From contig NZ_BOPB01000009.1 in the NCBI RefSeq assembly GCF_016863535.1, positions 1-64,000 on the forward strand: a DNA stretch of 64,000 nucleotides. The letters run 5' to 3'. This DNA comes from Micromonospora lutea. Lineage in GTDB: Bacteria > Actinomycetota > Actinomycetes > Mycobacteriales > Micromonosporaceae. The translations under genes and the position numbers were made by a program. Shown here in pieces: positions 46,701-56,059 of this stretch. Numbering within the stretch: the first letter of the stretch is position 1; each line of letters begins with the position of its first letter. The notes beneath the pieces are model-generated. The model was not told where the DNA came from, did no database searches, and saw only the letters and a program-made list of their open reading frames with translations.

Positions 46701-47435
46701 GTGTCCGCCCCGCTGTTCCTGGTCGAGTCGCTGCCGACCGCCGCCGCACTGGTGCTGGATGGTCCCGAGGGCCACCACGCCGCGACCGTGCAACGGCTGC
46801 GCGTCGGCGAGCGGGTGCTGCTCGCCGACGGCCGGGGCGGCACGGCCAGCGCCGTGGTCACCGCCGTCGGCCGGGGCACCCTCGACCTCGACGTGATCGA
46901 CCGGGGGTACGTCGACGCGGCGAACCCCCGCCTGGTGGTGGTCCAGGGCATCGCCAAGGGCGACCGGGGCGAGTTGGCCGTGCAGGCGATGACCGAGGCC
47001 GGAGTGGACGAGATGGTCCCCTGGGCGGCGAGCCGCTCGGTGGTGCAGTGGCGCGGCGAGCGGGGCGTACGGGCCCGCAGCCGGTGGGTCGCCACCGCCC
47101 GCGAGGCGACGAAGCAGGCCCGACGGGCGTGGCTGCCGGTGGTGGCCGGGGCGCCGGACGAGGCCACCGCCTCGGTGGCGCGTCGAATCGCCGGGGCAGC
47201 GGCCGGGTACGTGCTGCACGAGGAGGCGACCGACCGACTGACCACCGTCGAGCTGCCCGAGCACGGCGAAATCGTGTTGGTGGTGGGGCCGGAGGGCGGC
47301 ATCACCCCGGACGAGTTGTCGGCCTTCCAGGAAGCCGGCGCCCGGCCGGTGCGGCTCGGCACCTCGGTGCTGCGTACCTCCACCGCCGGCGTGGCCGCTC
47401 TGGCGGTCCTCGCCACCCGCCTGCTGCGCTGGTGA
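46701..47435 (+). CDS. rsmE: 16S rRNA m3U1498 methyltransferase
   Basis: 244 residues. An N-terminal PUA-like domain (GPEGHHAATVQRLRVGERVLLADGRG) is followed by a SPOUT methyltransferase domain with the trefoil knot motifs IVLVVGPEGGITPDE and RLGTSVLRTSTAGVAAL. It methylates U1498 near the decoding centre. The start is GTG 46701, one base after the dnaJ stop, so the two are coupled. The next gene is separated by a repeated element. Confidence 0.96.
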   Translation: MSAPLFLVESLPTAAALVLDGPEGHHAATVQRLRVGERVLLADGRGGTASAVVTAVGRGTLDLDVIDRGYVDAANPRLVVVQGIAKGDRGELAVQAMTEAGVDEMVPWAASRSVVQWRGERGVRARSRWVATAREATKQARRAWLPVVAGAPDEATASVARRIAGAAAGYVLHEEATDRLTTVELPEHGEIVLVVGPEGGITPDELSAFQEAGARPVRLGTSVLRTSTAGVAALAVLATRLLRW

Positions 47436-47454
47436 GTCGCGGCGGACGCTTGCC

Positions 47455-47509
47455 GTTAGCAAGGGGCCCTTCCTATACCGGAGACGTTAACAAGGGGCCC
47501 TTCCTTACA
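47455..47509. repeat. Tandem pair of a GTTARCAAGGGGCCCTTCCT element
   Basis: Copy 1 is at 47455-47474 (GTTAGCAAGGGGCCCTTCCT) and copy 2 at 47486-47505 (GTTAACAAGGGGCCCTTCCT), with a period of 31 bp and a single base difference over 20 nt. Each has a partly palindromic AAGGGGCCCTT core. The bases after each copy, TATAC and TACACT, make -10-like hexamers; the second (47506-47511) lies 6 nt before the HIT gene ATG. Confidence 0.85.
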
Positions 47510-47517
47510 CTGCCGGG

Positions 47518-47877
47518 ATGGGAACCGACTGTCTGTTCTGCCGCATCGTCGCCGGGGAGATTCCGGCCACCGTGGTCCGTGAGACGCCCACCACGCTCGC
47601 TTTCCGGGACATCGACCCGAAGGCGCCGGTACACGTGCTGGTGGTGCCGAAGGAGCACTACGCGGACGTGGCCACGCTCAGCCAGAGTGACCCGACGCTG
47701 GCCGGCGAGGTGCTGGCCACGGCCGCCGCGGTGGCCGAGGACGAGGGGCTGCTCGGCGACGGGTTCCGGCTGATGTTCAACACCGGTGCGCACGGCGGTC
47801 AGGAGGTCTTCCACGTGCACGCGCACGTGTTGGGCGGTGCACCACTGGGACCGATGCTGGCCCGGAGTCTCGGATGA
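47518..47877 (+). CDS. HIT family (Hint-type) nucleotide hydrolase
   Basis: 119 residues, full length for bacterial Hint. The histidine triad HVHAHV is at 99-104, with His101 the expected nucleophile. The N-terminal CLFCRIVAGEIPA and the FNTGAHGGQ block are also typical. Such enzymes hydrolyse aminoacyl-adenylates and other adenosine phosphoramidates. TACACT at 47506-47511, within the repeat copy, gives a 6-nt gap to the ATG, so a leaderless start from the repeat is likely. The stop overlaps the next start (ATGA 47874-47877). Confidence 0.95.
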   Translation: MGTDCLFCRIVAGEIPATVVRETPTTLAFRDIDPKAPVHVLVVPKEHYADVATLSQSDPTLAGEVLATAAAVAEDEGLLGDGFRLMFNTGAHGGQEVFHVHAHVLGGAPLGPMLARSLG

Positions 47878-49262
47878 CCCTGGCCGCCGGCCAGACCTCC
47901 GCCGCCGGTCGCCTGGACCGGATGGTGCGGCAGGTGCAGGCGCAGGCCCGGGTGCCGGCGGTCTCGGCCGCGGTGCACCGTGCCGACCGGCCGCTGTGGA
48001 CGTGCACCGCTGGCGGCACCGGCAACGACACGGCCCTGGACGAGCAGACCCGGTTCCGGATCGGTTCGGTGACCAAGACCTTCACCGCCGTCCTGGTCCT
48101 GCAGTGTCGCGACGACGGACTGCTCGACCTCGACGACCCGCTGCGCCGGCATCTCGACCTGCCGGCACACGGTGAGCTGACCGTGCGTCGACTGCTCTCG
48201 CACACGGCCGGGCTGCAACGGGAGCCGTACGGCGACGTCTGGGACACGCTGCGCGCGCCGGACGCCGACCAACTGCTCGCCGAACTGGCCCGGGCCGAGC
48301 GGGTGTTGCCGACCGGGCGCCGCTACCACTACTCGAACCTCGGCATGGCCCTGCTCGGCCGCCTGGTCGGGCAGGTGCGCGGCGGCACCTGGGCGGAAGT
48401 GTTGACCGAGCGGGTGCTGACGCCACTCGGGTTGACCGCGACCACGGTCGCCCCGGGCCCGCGCGCCGCGACCGGGTTCCTGGTCGACGCGTACTCCGAC
48501 GAGGCGCATCCGGAACCGCCCACCGACTTCGGCGCGGTGGGGCCTGCCGCGCAACTGTGGAGCACCGCCACGGACATGGCCCGGTGGGCCGCCTTCCTGG
48601 CCGACCCGACGACGGTGGACGCGGCGGGCCGGGTGCTCGCATCGGCCACCCTGGACGAGATGCGTTGGCCGCTGACGGTCACCGACGAGGCGGTGTGGGC
48701 CGGCGGGTTCGGTCTCGGGCTGATCCTGGTGCCGCAGGGGGAGCGGGTGGTGCACGTCGGGCACGACGGGGCGATGCCCGGCTTCCTCGCCGGCGTGTAC
48801 GGCCGGCGGGGCGGCGAGGGCACCCCGGCGGCCTTCGGCGCTGCTGTGCTGGGCTCCTCCGGCACCGCCGTCGAGTTGCTGGAGCTGCCGCACCGGCTGC
48901 TCGCCGCGGCGGTCGAGCACGACCCGGCCGACATCGAGCCGTGGCGTCCCGGCGATCCCGCGCCGCCGGAGCTGCGGGGGCTGCTCGGCCGCTGGTGGGG
49001 CGAGGGCTTCGAGTACGTCTTCTCGTGGCACGACGGGGCCCTGCGGGCCCGTGGCGCCGGTGACCCACCAGGCAAGCCGCCCGCGGTGTTCGCCCCGGTG
49101 CCGCAGCGACCGGACGTGTTCCGGACCGTTTCCGGCCGGGAGTGCGGTGAGCTGCTCCGACTGACCCGGGACTCCGCTGGCGTGGTGGTTCGGATGCACT
49201 GGGCGACGTACCGGTTCACCCGCCGTCAGGAGACCTTCGAGGGTTTCGACTTCCGCGCCTGA
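47874..49262 (+). CDS. Serine hydrolase of the beta-lactamase/penicillin-binding fold
   Basis: 462 residues. The nucleophile motif is S65-V-T-K68 (FRIGSVTKTF). The second motif is YSN in YHYSNLGMALLG, and the third is HVGHDG, the HxG form of class C-like esterases and D-aminopeptidases. No signal peptide is seen, so it is likely cytoplasmic, unlike true beta-lactamases. The C-terminal ~130 residues form an extra beta-rich domain (RWWGEGFEYVFSWHDGALRA). Esterase or peptidase activity is plausible; antibiotic hydrolysis is not indicated. It starts within the HIT gene stop. Confidence 0.9.
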   Translation: MTLAAGQTSAAGRLDRMVRQVQAQARVPAVSAAVHRADRPLWTCTAGGTGNDTALDEQTRFRIGSVTKTFTAVLVLQCRDDGLLDLDDPLRRHLDLPAHGELTVRRLLSHTAGLQREPYGDVWDTLRAPDADQLLAELARAERVLPTGRRYHYSNLGMALLGRLVGQVRGGTWAEVLTERVLTPLGLTATTVAPGPRAATGFLVDAYSDEAHPEPPTDFGAVGPAAQLWSTATDMARWAAFLADPTTVDAAGRVLASATLDEMRWPLTVTDEAVWAGGFGLGLILVPQGERVVHVGHDGAMPGFLAGVYGRRGGEGTPAAFGAAVLGSSGTAVELLELPHRLLAAAVEHDPADIEPWRPGDPAPPELRGLLGRWWGEGFEYVFSWHDGALRARGAGDPPGKPPAVFAPVPQRPDVFRTVSGRECGELLRLTRDSAGVVVRMHWATYRFTRRQETFEGFDFRA

Positions 49263-49441
49263 CCGAGGCGCAACTGAGATGAATGCCCGCTTTGTCAGGT
49301 GGTGCGGGAGGTCATGGCGGGGGAAATGGGCAGCGTGTCCGCGCGGTCGACCCGATACGATGGAGGCAACGTCCGCACGCCGTGCCACAGGCCCGGCGCC
49401 GAGATCGAGAGCAGGTGGCGCAGGGCCCTCCGGCCCGACCT

Positions 49442-51565
49442 ATGACCGGCACCCCACCTCCCGGCCCGCCCCGGGTGCAGACCAGGATCACGGTCCCCGA
49501 CTCGAAGATCATGGTCAGCCTGCTCGGCGCGGGTGACGAGATCCTGCGACTGGTCGAGCGCTCGGTGAACAGTGACGTGCACGTGCGTGGCAACGAGATC
49601 ACCATCACCGGCGCTCCCGCCGACAACGCTCTCGCCGAGCGGCTCTTCAGCGAGTTGCTCGAACTCATCGAGAAAGGCGAGACCCTGACCACAGATGCCG
49701 TCCGTCGTACCGTCGGCATGCTCGAACAGGGTGGTACGGAGCGACCCGCCGAGGTGCTCACCCTCAACATCCTCTCCCGGCGCGGGCGCACCATCCGCCC
49801 CAAGACGCTCGGGCAGAAGCGCTACGTCGACGCGATCGACGGACACACCATCGTCTTCGGCATCGGCCCGGCGGGCACCGGTAAGACATACCTCGCCATG
49901 GCCAAGGCGGTGCAGGCGTTGCAGGCCAAGCAGATCAACCGGATCATCCTGACCCGGCCGGCGGTGGAAGCGGGCGAGCGGCTGGGCTTCCTGCCCGGCA
50001 CGCTCAACGAGAAGATCGACCCCTACCTGCGTCCGCTCTACGACGCCCTGCACGACATGCTCGACCCGGAGACCATCCCGAAGCTGATGGCCGCCGGCAC
50101 GATCGAGGTCGCCCCGCTGGCATATATGAGGGGTCGGGCGCAGCCGTACGACGCCCGCGTGCTGACGCCGGAAGGCTTCAAGCGGTTCGGCTCACTCCAG
50201 GTCGGCGATCTCGTGATCGGCTCGAACGGCATGCCGACCCCGGTGATCGGGATCTACCCGCAGGGGCCCAAGCAGGTCTACCGGGTGACCACCCAGGACG
50301 GGGCCTCCACCCTGTGCTGCGGTGAGCACCTCTGGACGGTCGCCACGCCCGAGGACAAGCGGCGTGGTCGCCGACGCACGCTGGAGACCCAGGAAATGAT
50401 CGGGCAGGAGCGGCGGGGTCACCTCCGCCGTTACGAACTGCCGGTGGTGGCTCCGGTCCAGCTGGAGCCGCAGGACGTTCCGCTCGATCCGTACGTCCTC
50501 GGCCTGCTGCTCGGTGACGGGTCGATCTCGTGCCGCACGACGCCGGGGTTCACCACGGCGGACCCTGAACTCGCCCTGGCGATCGAGGACAACCTCGTCG
50601 ACATCGAGCTGCACCGCGAGAGCGAATACGACTATGTCCTCCGGCACACCAAGGGTCACCGCGGCGGTGTGATCGTCGCCAACCCGGTGACGGTCGCGCT
50701 CCGCGAGCTGGGTCTGGCCGGCACGAAGTCGGGCACCAAGTTCGTGCCGTCCGTATATCTCCGGAACAGCGCCGATGTCCGACTGGCCGTCCTGCAAGGG
50801 CTGCTGGACACCGACGGCGGGCCGGTCGTCCAGGCGGGACGTACCTGCCGGGTGCAGTACTCGACCACCTCTCCCCGACTGCGTGACGACGTCGTCCACC
50901 TGGTCCAGTCACTCGGTGGCGTGGCGACGTGGCGTGTTCGGGTGGCCGAAGGGCGCAAGCCTGGCCTGGCCAACGGTCGACCGGTCGCGTACCGGTCGGA
51001 CGCATATGTCGTGGAGATCCGCTTGCCGGAGGGCGTAGCGCCGTTCCGGTTGTCGCGTAAGCGCCAGCGGTACGAGGAGTGCGGCGGCGGCCGGCCGATG
51101 CGTTTCATCGACTCGATCGTCCCCGCTGGTGTCCAGGAGACGATGTGCATCCAGGTGGCGGCGGAGGATTCGCTGTACGTCACCGATGACTTCCTGGTCA
51201 CGCACAACACGCTCAACGACGCGTTCATCATTCTCGACGAGGCGCAGAACACCACGCCCGAGCAGATGAAGATGTTCCTCACCCGGCTCGGCTTCGGCTC
51301 CAAGATCGTGGTCACCGGCGACGTCACCCAGGTCGACCTGCCCGGCGGCACGACCAGCGGGCTGCGGGTCGTACGCGAGATCCTGGAAGGCGTCGAGGAC
51401 GTGCACTTCGCGCAGCTGTCCAGCGCCGACGTGGTACGTCACCGGTTGGTCGGGGAGATCGTCGACGCGTACGCGCGGTGGGACGCCGAGAACCAGCAGG
51501 CGCAGGGTGTGCACGCGGTGTCCGGGCGTAGCGCCCAGGGCAACCGCGGTGGCCGGCGCCGCTAA
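49442..51565 (+). CDS. phoH: PhoH-like ATPase containing an intein
   Basis: 707 residues before splicing, about 350 after. The N-terminal region ([13 protein letters not shown]...NEITITG) is KH-like. Walker A is GPAGTGKT at 142-149, [17 protein letters not shown] follows, and Walker B is [10 protein letters not shown] in the second extein. The intein (residues 233-589) splits MRGR from TLNDAF. PhoH proteins are RNA-associated ATPases, often next to ybeY as here. Start ATG 49442; an in-frame GTG at 49415 with GAGAGCAG upstream is possible. A TACGAT -10 lies at 49356-49361. Confidence 0.96.
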   Translation: MTGTPPPGPPRVQTRITVPDSKIMVSLLGAGDEILRLVERSVNSDVHVRGNEITITGAPADNALAERLFSELLELIEKGETLTTDAVRRTVGMLEQGGTERPAEVLTLNILSRRGRTIRPKTLGQKRYVDAIDGHTIVFGIGPAGTGKTYLAMAKAVQALQAKQINRIILTRPAVEAGERLGFLPGTLNEKIDPYLRPLYDALHDMLDPETIPKLMAAGTIEVAPLAYMRGRAQPYDARVLTPEGFKRFGSLQVGDLVIGSNGMPTPVIGIYPQGPKQVYRVTTQDGASTLCCGEHLWTVATPEDKRRGRRRTLETQEMIGQERRGHLRRYELPVVAPVQLEPQDVPLDPYVLGLLLGDGSISCRTTPGFTTADPELALAIEDNLVDIELHRESEYDYVLRHTKGHRGGVIVANPVTVALRELGLAGTKSGTKFVPSVYLRNSADVRLAVLQGLLDTDGGPVVQAGRTCRVQYSTTSPRLRDDVVHLVQSLGGVATWRVRVAEGRKPGLANGRPVAYRSDAYVVEIRLPEGVAPFRLSRKRQRYEECGGGRPMRFIDSIVPAGVQETMCIQVAAEDSLYVTDDFLVTHNTLNDAFIILDEAQNTTPEQMKMFLTRLGFGSKIVVTGDVTQVDLPGGTTSGLRVVREILEGVEDVHFAQLSSADVVRHRLVGEIVDAYARWDAENQQAQGVHAVSGRSAQGNRGGRRR
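50138..51208 (+). mobile_element. Class 3 (WCT) intein with LAGLIDADG homing endonuclease
   Basis: 357 codons in frame within phoH. The first residue is Ala (block [15 protein letters not shown]), not Cys or Ser. The C-terminal block is DDFLVTHN with Thr as +1 extein residue. The class 3 triplet is complete: Trp66 two residues after the block B His64 (GEHLW), Cys337 in block F (ETMCIQV) and Thr355 in block G. Such inteins start splicing from the block F Cys instead of residue 1. Two endonuclease motifs with acidic residues are present, VLGLLLGDG (120-128) and LQGLLDTDG (219-227), so homing may still be active. Insertion is between Walker A and Walker B of PhoH. Confidence 0.95.
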
Positions 51566-51578
51566 CGAGGGAAGACAG

Positions 51579-52052
51579 TTGTCCATCGAGATCGCCAACG
51601 AGTCCGGTGCCGAGGTCGACACCGACGCCGTGCTCGCCGTCGCCCGGCACGCGCTCGACGAGATGGGGGTCAACCCGCTCGCCGAACTCTCCGTGTTGCT
51701 CGTCGACGTCGACTACATGACCGAGCTGAACCATCGTTGGATGGGCGGTGACGGCCCGACCGACGTGCTGGCCTTCCCCATGGACGAGGGCAGCGTCGAC
51801 CACGGGCCGGGAGAGAGCGCCGCCGCCGGTGGCGAACCGGCATTGCTCGGCGACATCGTGCTCTGCCCGGAGGTGGCGGCGAAGCAGGCCGCGACCGCCG
51901 GGCACCGCACCGCTGACGAGTTGCACCTGCTCACCGTGCACGGTGTCCTGCACCTGCTCGGCTACGACCACGCGGAGCCGGAGGAGGAGCGGGAGATGTT
52001 CGGGCTCCAGGCCCGGTTGCTGGCGAGCTGGCGGTCGGCCCGCTCCCGGTGA
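51579..52052 (+). CDS. ybeY: Endoribonuclease YbeY
   Basis: 157 residues from the TTG at 51579 ([12 protein letters not shown]), with GAGGG 7 nt upstream; the GTG at 51507 lies inside phoH and adds non-conserved residues. The zinc site is [16 protein letters not shown] (three His). [15 protein letters not shown] and [10 protein letters not shown] are also conserved. It matures the 16S rRNA 3' end and takes part in ribosome quality control. It begins 14 nt after phoH, and its stop overlaps the next gene (GTGA 52049-52052). Confidence 0.96.
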   Translation: MSIEIANESGAEVDTDAVLAVARHALDEMGVNPLAELSVLLVDVDYMTELNHRWMGGDGPTDVLAFPMDEGSVDHGPGESAAAGGEPALLGDIVLCPEVAAKQAATAGHRTADELHLLTVHGVLHLLGYDHAEPEEEREMFGLQARLLASWRSARSR

Positions 52053-53434
52053 TGGACACTCCGCTGGCCGCGGCCGCCACCGGCCTACCCGACCTGCAAC
52101 TGCTCGTGTTCGCTGCCGGGCTGGTGGTGCTCGCCGGCCTGATCGCGATGACCGAGGCCGCTCTGGCCGCGGTCTCCCCGGCCCGGGCGGCCGAACTGGC
52201 CCGCGAGGGGCTCCGGGGCGCCCGGACGCTCCAGACGGTCGCCGGTGACGTGGTCCGGCACCTCAATCTCCTGCTGCTGCTCCGGCTGCTTGCCGAGTTG
52301 ACCGCCACCACGCTGGTGGCGCTGGTGGCGGTGGACACCTTCGGCGCGGGCTGGCGTGCGGCGCTGGTGACCGCCGGAGCGATGACCGTGGTCAGCTTCG
52401 TGGTGGTCGGCGTCGGCCCGCGTACCCTGGGCCGGCAGCACGCGTACGTGGTGGGCCGCTCGGCGGCGCCGCTGGTGCGCTGGCTGGGCCGGGTGCTCAA
52501 CCCGTTGGCCTCCCTGCTGATCCTGATCGGTAACGCGGTCACCCCCGGGCGTGGATTCCGGGAGGGGCCCTTCGCCACCCAGGTCGAGTTGCGTGAACTG
52601 GTCGACCTCGCCGAGCAGCGGGGTGTGGTGGAGCACGGTGAGCGGCAGATGATCCATTCGGTCTTCGCCCTCGGTGACACCATCGCCCGCGAGGTGATGG
52701 TGCCGCGAACCGAGATGGTGTGGATCGAGTCGGGTAAGAACCTCTCCCAGGCACTCGCGCTGTTCCTGCGCTCCGGCTTCTCCCGGATTCCGGTCATCGG
52801 CGAGAGCGTCGACGACGTGCTCGGCATCCTCTACCTCAAGGACCTGATCCAGCGCACCCAGGGCGGGGCCGCCGAGGACCGTCAGCTGCCGGTGGCCGAG
52901 CTGATGCGGCCGGCGACGTTCGTGCCCGAGTCCAAGGCCGTCGACGACCTGCTGTCGGAGATGCAGGCCGCCCGCAATCACCTGGTCATCGTGGTGGACG
53001 AGTACGGCGGCACCGGCGGCCTGGTCACCATCGAGGACATTCTTGAGGAGATCGTCGGAGAGATCACCGACGAGTACGACGTCGAGCGCCCACCGGTCGA
53101 GCAGCTGCCCGATGGTGCGGTGCGGGTGACCGCCCGACTGCCGGTCGAGGATCTCGGCGAGCTGTTCGACACCGAGCTGCCGCACGACGAGGTGGAGACC
53201 GTGGGTGGTCTGCTCGCGCAGTCCCTGGGGCGGGTGCCGATCCCGGGTGCGCAGGTCGAGGTGGCCGGGCTGCGACTGGTCGCCGAGGGCACCACCGGCC
53301 GCCGCAACCGGATCGACACGGTGCTGGTGCGCCGGGTCGAGCCGACAGACACGCCTGACGACCCGGGCGGCACGCCGACCGCCTCCCGTTCCGACAACGA
53401 CCGATCCGAGGAGAGGCAGCCCGCTGATGCCTGA
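52049..53434 (+). CDS. CorC/HlyC-type CNNM transporter-like protein
   Basis: 461 residues. The N-terminal DUF21 region has four hydrophobic helices in the first ~170 residues. Two CBS domains follow ([19 protein letters not shown]... and [19 protein letters not shown]...), with a [20 protein letters not shown] segment. A C-terminal CorC_HlyC domain comes next, then an acidic tail. Members handle Mg2+ efflux or sensing. The start overlaps ybeY, and the next gene starts inside its last codons (53427), so the ybeY-CorC-53427 unit is tightly coupled. Equivalent to Rv2366c. Confidence 0.94.
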   Translation: MMDTPLAAAATGLPDLQLLVFAAGLVVLAGLIAMTEAALAAVSPARAAELAREGLRGARTLQTVAGDVVRHLNLLLLLRLLAELTATTLVALVAVDTFGAGWRAALVTAGAMTVVSFVVVGVGPRTLGRQHAYVVGRSAAPLVRWLGRVLNPLASLLILIGNAVTPGRGFREGPFATQVELRELVDLAEQRGVVEHGERQMIHSVFALGDTIAREVMVPRTEMVWIESGKNLSQALALFLRSGFSRIPVIGESVDDVLGILYLKDLIQRTQGGAAEDRQLPVAELMRPATFVPESKAVDDLLSEMQAARNHLVIVVDEYGGTGGLVTIEDILEEIVGEITDEYDVERPPVEQLPDGAVRVTARLPVEDLGELFDTELPHDEVETVGGLLAQSLGRVPIPGAQVEVAGLRLVAEGTTGRRNRIDTVLVRRVEPTDTPDDPGGTPTASRSDNDRSEERQPADA

Positions 53435-53804
53435 GTCACCCGCCGTACCGGCCGCCCGGTCCACCGGCTCCGAACTGAGTGCCGAGGACAGCAAGCTGGT
53501 CATCCTCGCCCGGGGTGCCCGGGGACGGGTGGGCGCCGTGGAGGGTGCCGCGGTCCGGGACCAGGACGGCCGGACCTACGCGGCGGCCAGCGTGTCGTTG
53601 CCGTCGCTGACGATCACCGCGCTGCAACTGGCGGTCGCCTCGGCGGCTGCCGCAGGGGCCACCCGGCTGGAGGCCGCGGTGGTGGTGACCGAGGCGTCGA
53701 CGCTGGACGGTGCCGGGTACGCGGCCGTACGTGACCTGGCCGCCGACGCGCCGGTGCACGTGGCCGGGCCGGACGGCACGGTGCTCGGCACGGTGACCGA
53801 ATGA
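53427..53804 (+). CDS. Degenerate cytidine-deaminase-like protein
   Basis: 125 residues from the ATG at 53427. The order SAEDSKLVILARGARGRVGAVEGAAVRDQDGRTYAAASV then LTALQLAVASAAAAG follows the start of the cytidine deaminase fold. The zinc ligands are missing, however: there is no HAE/CAE and no PCxxC, and the whole protein lacks Cys. It is therefore probably non-catalytic. The same small gene lies between CorC and era in Mycobacterium (Rv2365c). The fold call is moderate; the role is unknown. GGAGAGG precedes the start. Confidence 0.8.
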   Translation: MPESPAVPAARSTGSELSAEDSKLVILARGARGRVGAVEGAAVRDQDGRTYAAASVSLPSLTITALQLAVASAAAAGATRLEAAVVVTEASTLDGAGYAAVRDLAADAPVHVAGPDGTVLGTVTE

Positions 53805-53868
53805 GCGAAGGCAGCGTCGGGTTCAGTGCGTGGTGGCCGCGGGCCGGCGGGTGCGCCGGAGCGCCGGC

Positions 53869-54756
53869 ATGAGTGAGCGCGCCTATCGCGCGGGTTTCGC
53901 GTGTTTCGTCGGGCGTCCCAACGCCGGCAAGTCCACCCTGACCAACGCCATCGTCGGGCAGAAGATCGCGATCACGTCGAACAAGCCGCAGACCACCCGA
54001 CATGTCATCCGGGCGGTGCTGCATCGGCCGGAGTCGCAGCTCGTACTGGTGGACACCCCGGGGCTGCACCGTCCCCGCACCCTGCTGGGTGAGCGGCTGA
54101 ACGACCTCGTCCGGCAGACCTGGAGCGAGGTCGACGTCATCGGCCTCTGTATTCCGGCCGACGAGCCGATCGGCCGGGGCGACCGGTTCATCACCGGGGA
54201 GTTGGCCGAGTTGAAGGCGACCGTGCTGGCGGTGGTCACCAAGACCGACCTGGTCGACCGCAAGCGGTTGGCTGAGCAGCTGCTGGCCGTGAGCGAGCTG
54301 GGGGAATTCGCGGAGATCGTTCCGGTCAGCGCGGTCTCCGGGCACCAGGTGGACACCCTGGTCGAGGTGATGACGCGGTATCTTCCCGAGTCGCCGCAGT
54401 TGTACCCGGACGACATGCTCACCGACGACCCGGAGCAGGTGCTGGTGGCGGAGCTGATCCGGGAGGCCGCGCTGGAGGGCGTCCGGGACGAGTTGCCGCA
54501 CTCCATCGCGGTCGTGGTGGAGGAGATGATTCCGGAAGGTCGGCTGACGAAGATCTACGCCGATCTGTACGTGGAGCGGCCCAGTCAGAAGGCGATCATC
54601 ATCGGGCATCGGGGTGCACGGCTCAAGGGTGTCGGCACTGCGGCACGGCGGCAGATCGAGGAACTGCTGGGCACGAAGGTCTACCTCGATCTGCACGTAC
54701 GGGTGGCCAAGGATTGGCAGCGTGACCCGAAGCAGCTGCGCAAGCTCGGGTTCTGA
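53869..54756 (+). CDS. era: Era GTPase
   Basis: 295 residues from the ATG at 53869, with GGAG 7 nt upstream; GTG 53830 is less likely. G motifs are GRPNAGKS (15-22), TSNKPQTTRHV, DTPGLHRP and TKTDLVDR. The C-terminal KH domain has IIGHRGARLKGVGTAARRQIEELLG. Era binds the 3' end of 16S rRNA and helps assemble the small subunit, working with YbeY encoded upstream. Position between CorC and recO is standard. Confidence 0.98.
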   Translation: MSERAYRAGFACFVGRPNAGKSTLTNAIVGQKIAITSNKPQTTRHVIRAVLHRPESQLVLVDTPGLHRPRTLLGERLNDLVRQTWSEVDVIGLCIPADEPIGRGDRFITGELAELKATVLAVVTKTDLVDRKRLAEQLLAVSELGEFAEIVPVSAVSGHQVDTLVEVMTRYLPESPQLYPDDMLTDDPEQVLVAELIREAALEGVRDELPHSIAVVVEEMIPEGRLTKIYADLYVERPSQKAIIIGHRGARLKGVGTAARRQIEELLGTKVYLDLHVRVAKDWQRDPKQLRKLGF

Positions 54757-54928
54757 ACGGATCGGGCGGGTCGGTCGAATCGGACCAGCGCCGCCGGTTC
54801 GACTGATCGGGACCGGTCAGGCATATGGGAAGTTTCACGATCGCAGCGGGTCGTTGGCTGTTTCGCTGGCGGACATCGGAGGGTAGGAGGGGAAAGAGCC
54901 TCCGCGCCCCCGAGACAGATGCAGGCTG

Positions 54929-56059
54929 ATGCGAAACAGATACCTGGACCTGCTGCGCGCCTTGGCCATCGTGCGGGTCGTCGTCTACCACGTCACCGGT
55001 TGGGCTTCGCTGACCCTGCTGTTCCCGGCGATGTCGGTGATGTTCGCGCTCGCCGGATCGCTGATGGCCGGGTCACTGCTGCGGTCCGGACCGACCGCGG
55101 TCGGCCGGCGACTACGGCGGCTGTTGCCGTCGCTGTGGGTGGTTGCCGCGATCTTCGTACCGGCGATGCTGCTCACCGGGCTGCCGTTCACCCCGGCAGT
55201 GCTGCTCTGGCTTTTCCCGGTGGCCGATCCGCCGGCGAACTACTGGGGTGCGCTGGCGTTGAGCCCTATCTGGTATCTGCGTGACTACCTCTGGTTCGTG
55301 CTCGCCTCCCCGGTCGCCCTGTGGCTGTTCCGTCGCTTTCCACTGCCGACCCTGCTCGCTCCGTACTGCCTGTTGCTGGTCATCGAAATAGGCATCTACC
55401 AGGACCCGCCGCTCGTCCTACGCGAGTTCGGCCTCTACTTTGGCGCGTGGCTGTTGGGGTTCGCCCACCAGAGCGGGATGCTGCGCCGAATGAGCGTCTG
55501 GGTGCTCGGGCCGACCGCGTTCGCACTCGCGGCGGTGGGCGGTGCCTGGATCCTGACCCACCAGGGTCCGCGTGGCTACGACATCAACGACATTCCGCTC
55601 GGCAACGCGCTCTGGTCAGCCGCGTTCATCCTGGTGGCACTGGGCCGGGCACCGGCGGCCGTGGCCTGGGTGGACCGTAACGCCCTGGTCGGCCGGGCGG
55701 TCACCGTGCTGAACCGGCGGGCGTTGACGGTCTACCTGTGGCACATGGCGTTCGTGGTCGCACTCACCCCGCTGGTGGACGTGGTCGGCTGGTCGCATCA
55801 GGATCTGCTGGGCCTGGCGATCCGGGTTGTTCTGGTGTTCCTGCTGGTGGGCCTGGTGACGGCGGTGGTGGGTTGGGTCGAGGATGTGGCGGCGCAACGA
55901 CCGCCTGAGCTGATTCCCGGCGGCGTTCGCCCGTCGTCGCGATCCACCCGCCGGCGCGCGAGGCCCCACGTCGGCGACGACCACGACCCGAGCGGTGGTC
56001 CCGCTTCGGGTGGCGTACCGGAACAGCGTGGCCGGGGCGGGGGAGTCATCGCGCGATGA
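54929..56059 (+). CDS. Acyltransferase 3 family membrane protein
   Basis: 376 residues with about ten membrane helices. The family motif RALAIVRVVVYHV in helix 1 has the conserved Arg and His. ALAGSLMAGSLLR and PIWYLRDYLWFVLASPVALW follow, and TVYLWHMAFVVALTP lies near the end. The tail is disordered and basic. AT3 proteins acylate sugars, lipids or secondary products at the membrane; substrate unknown. It is inserted between era and recO. Its last 14 bp overlap the end of the convergent DUF4097 gene. Confidence 0.9.
   Translation: MRNRYLDLLRALAIVRVVVYHVTGWASLTLLFPAMSVMFALAGSLMAGSLLRSGPTAVGRRLRRLLPSLWVVAAIFVPAMLLTGLPFTPAVLLWLFPVADPPANYWGALALSPIWYLRDYLWFVLASPVALWLFRRFPLPTLLAPYCLLLVIEIGIYQDPPLVLREFGLYFGAWLLGFAHQSGMLRRMSVWVLGPTAFALAAVGGAWILTHQGPRGYDINDIPLGNALWSAAFILVALGRAPAAVAWVDRNALVGRAVTVLNRRALTVYLWHMAFVVALTPLVDVVGWSHQDLLGLAIRVVLVFLLVGLVTAVVGWVEDVAAQRPPELIPGGVRPSSRSTRRRARPHVGDDHDPSGGPASGGVPEQRGRGGGVIAR

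Noticed and set aside
47874..49262. True beta-lactamase
   Set aside because: No signal peptide, HxG third motif and an extra C-terminal domain fit esterases or peptidases better.
50138..51208. Class 1 intein or a frame-preserving foreign domain
   Set aside because: The first residue is Ala, and Trp66, Cys337 and Thr355 form the class 3 triplet; terminal His-Asn plus Thr and both endonuclease motifs exclude an ordinary domain.
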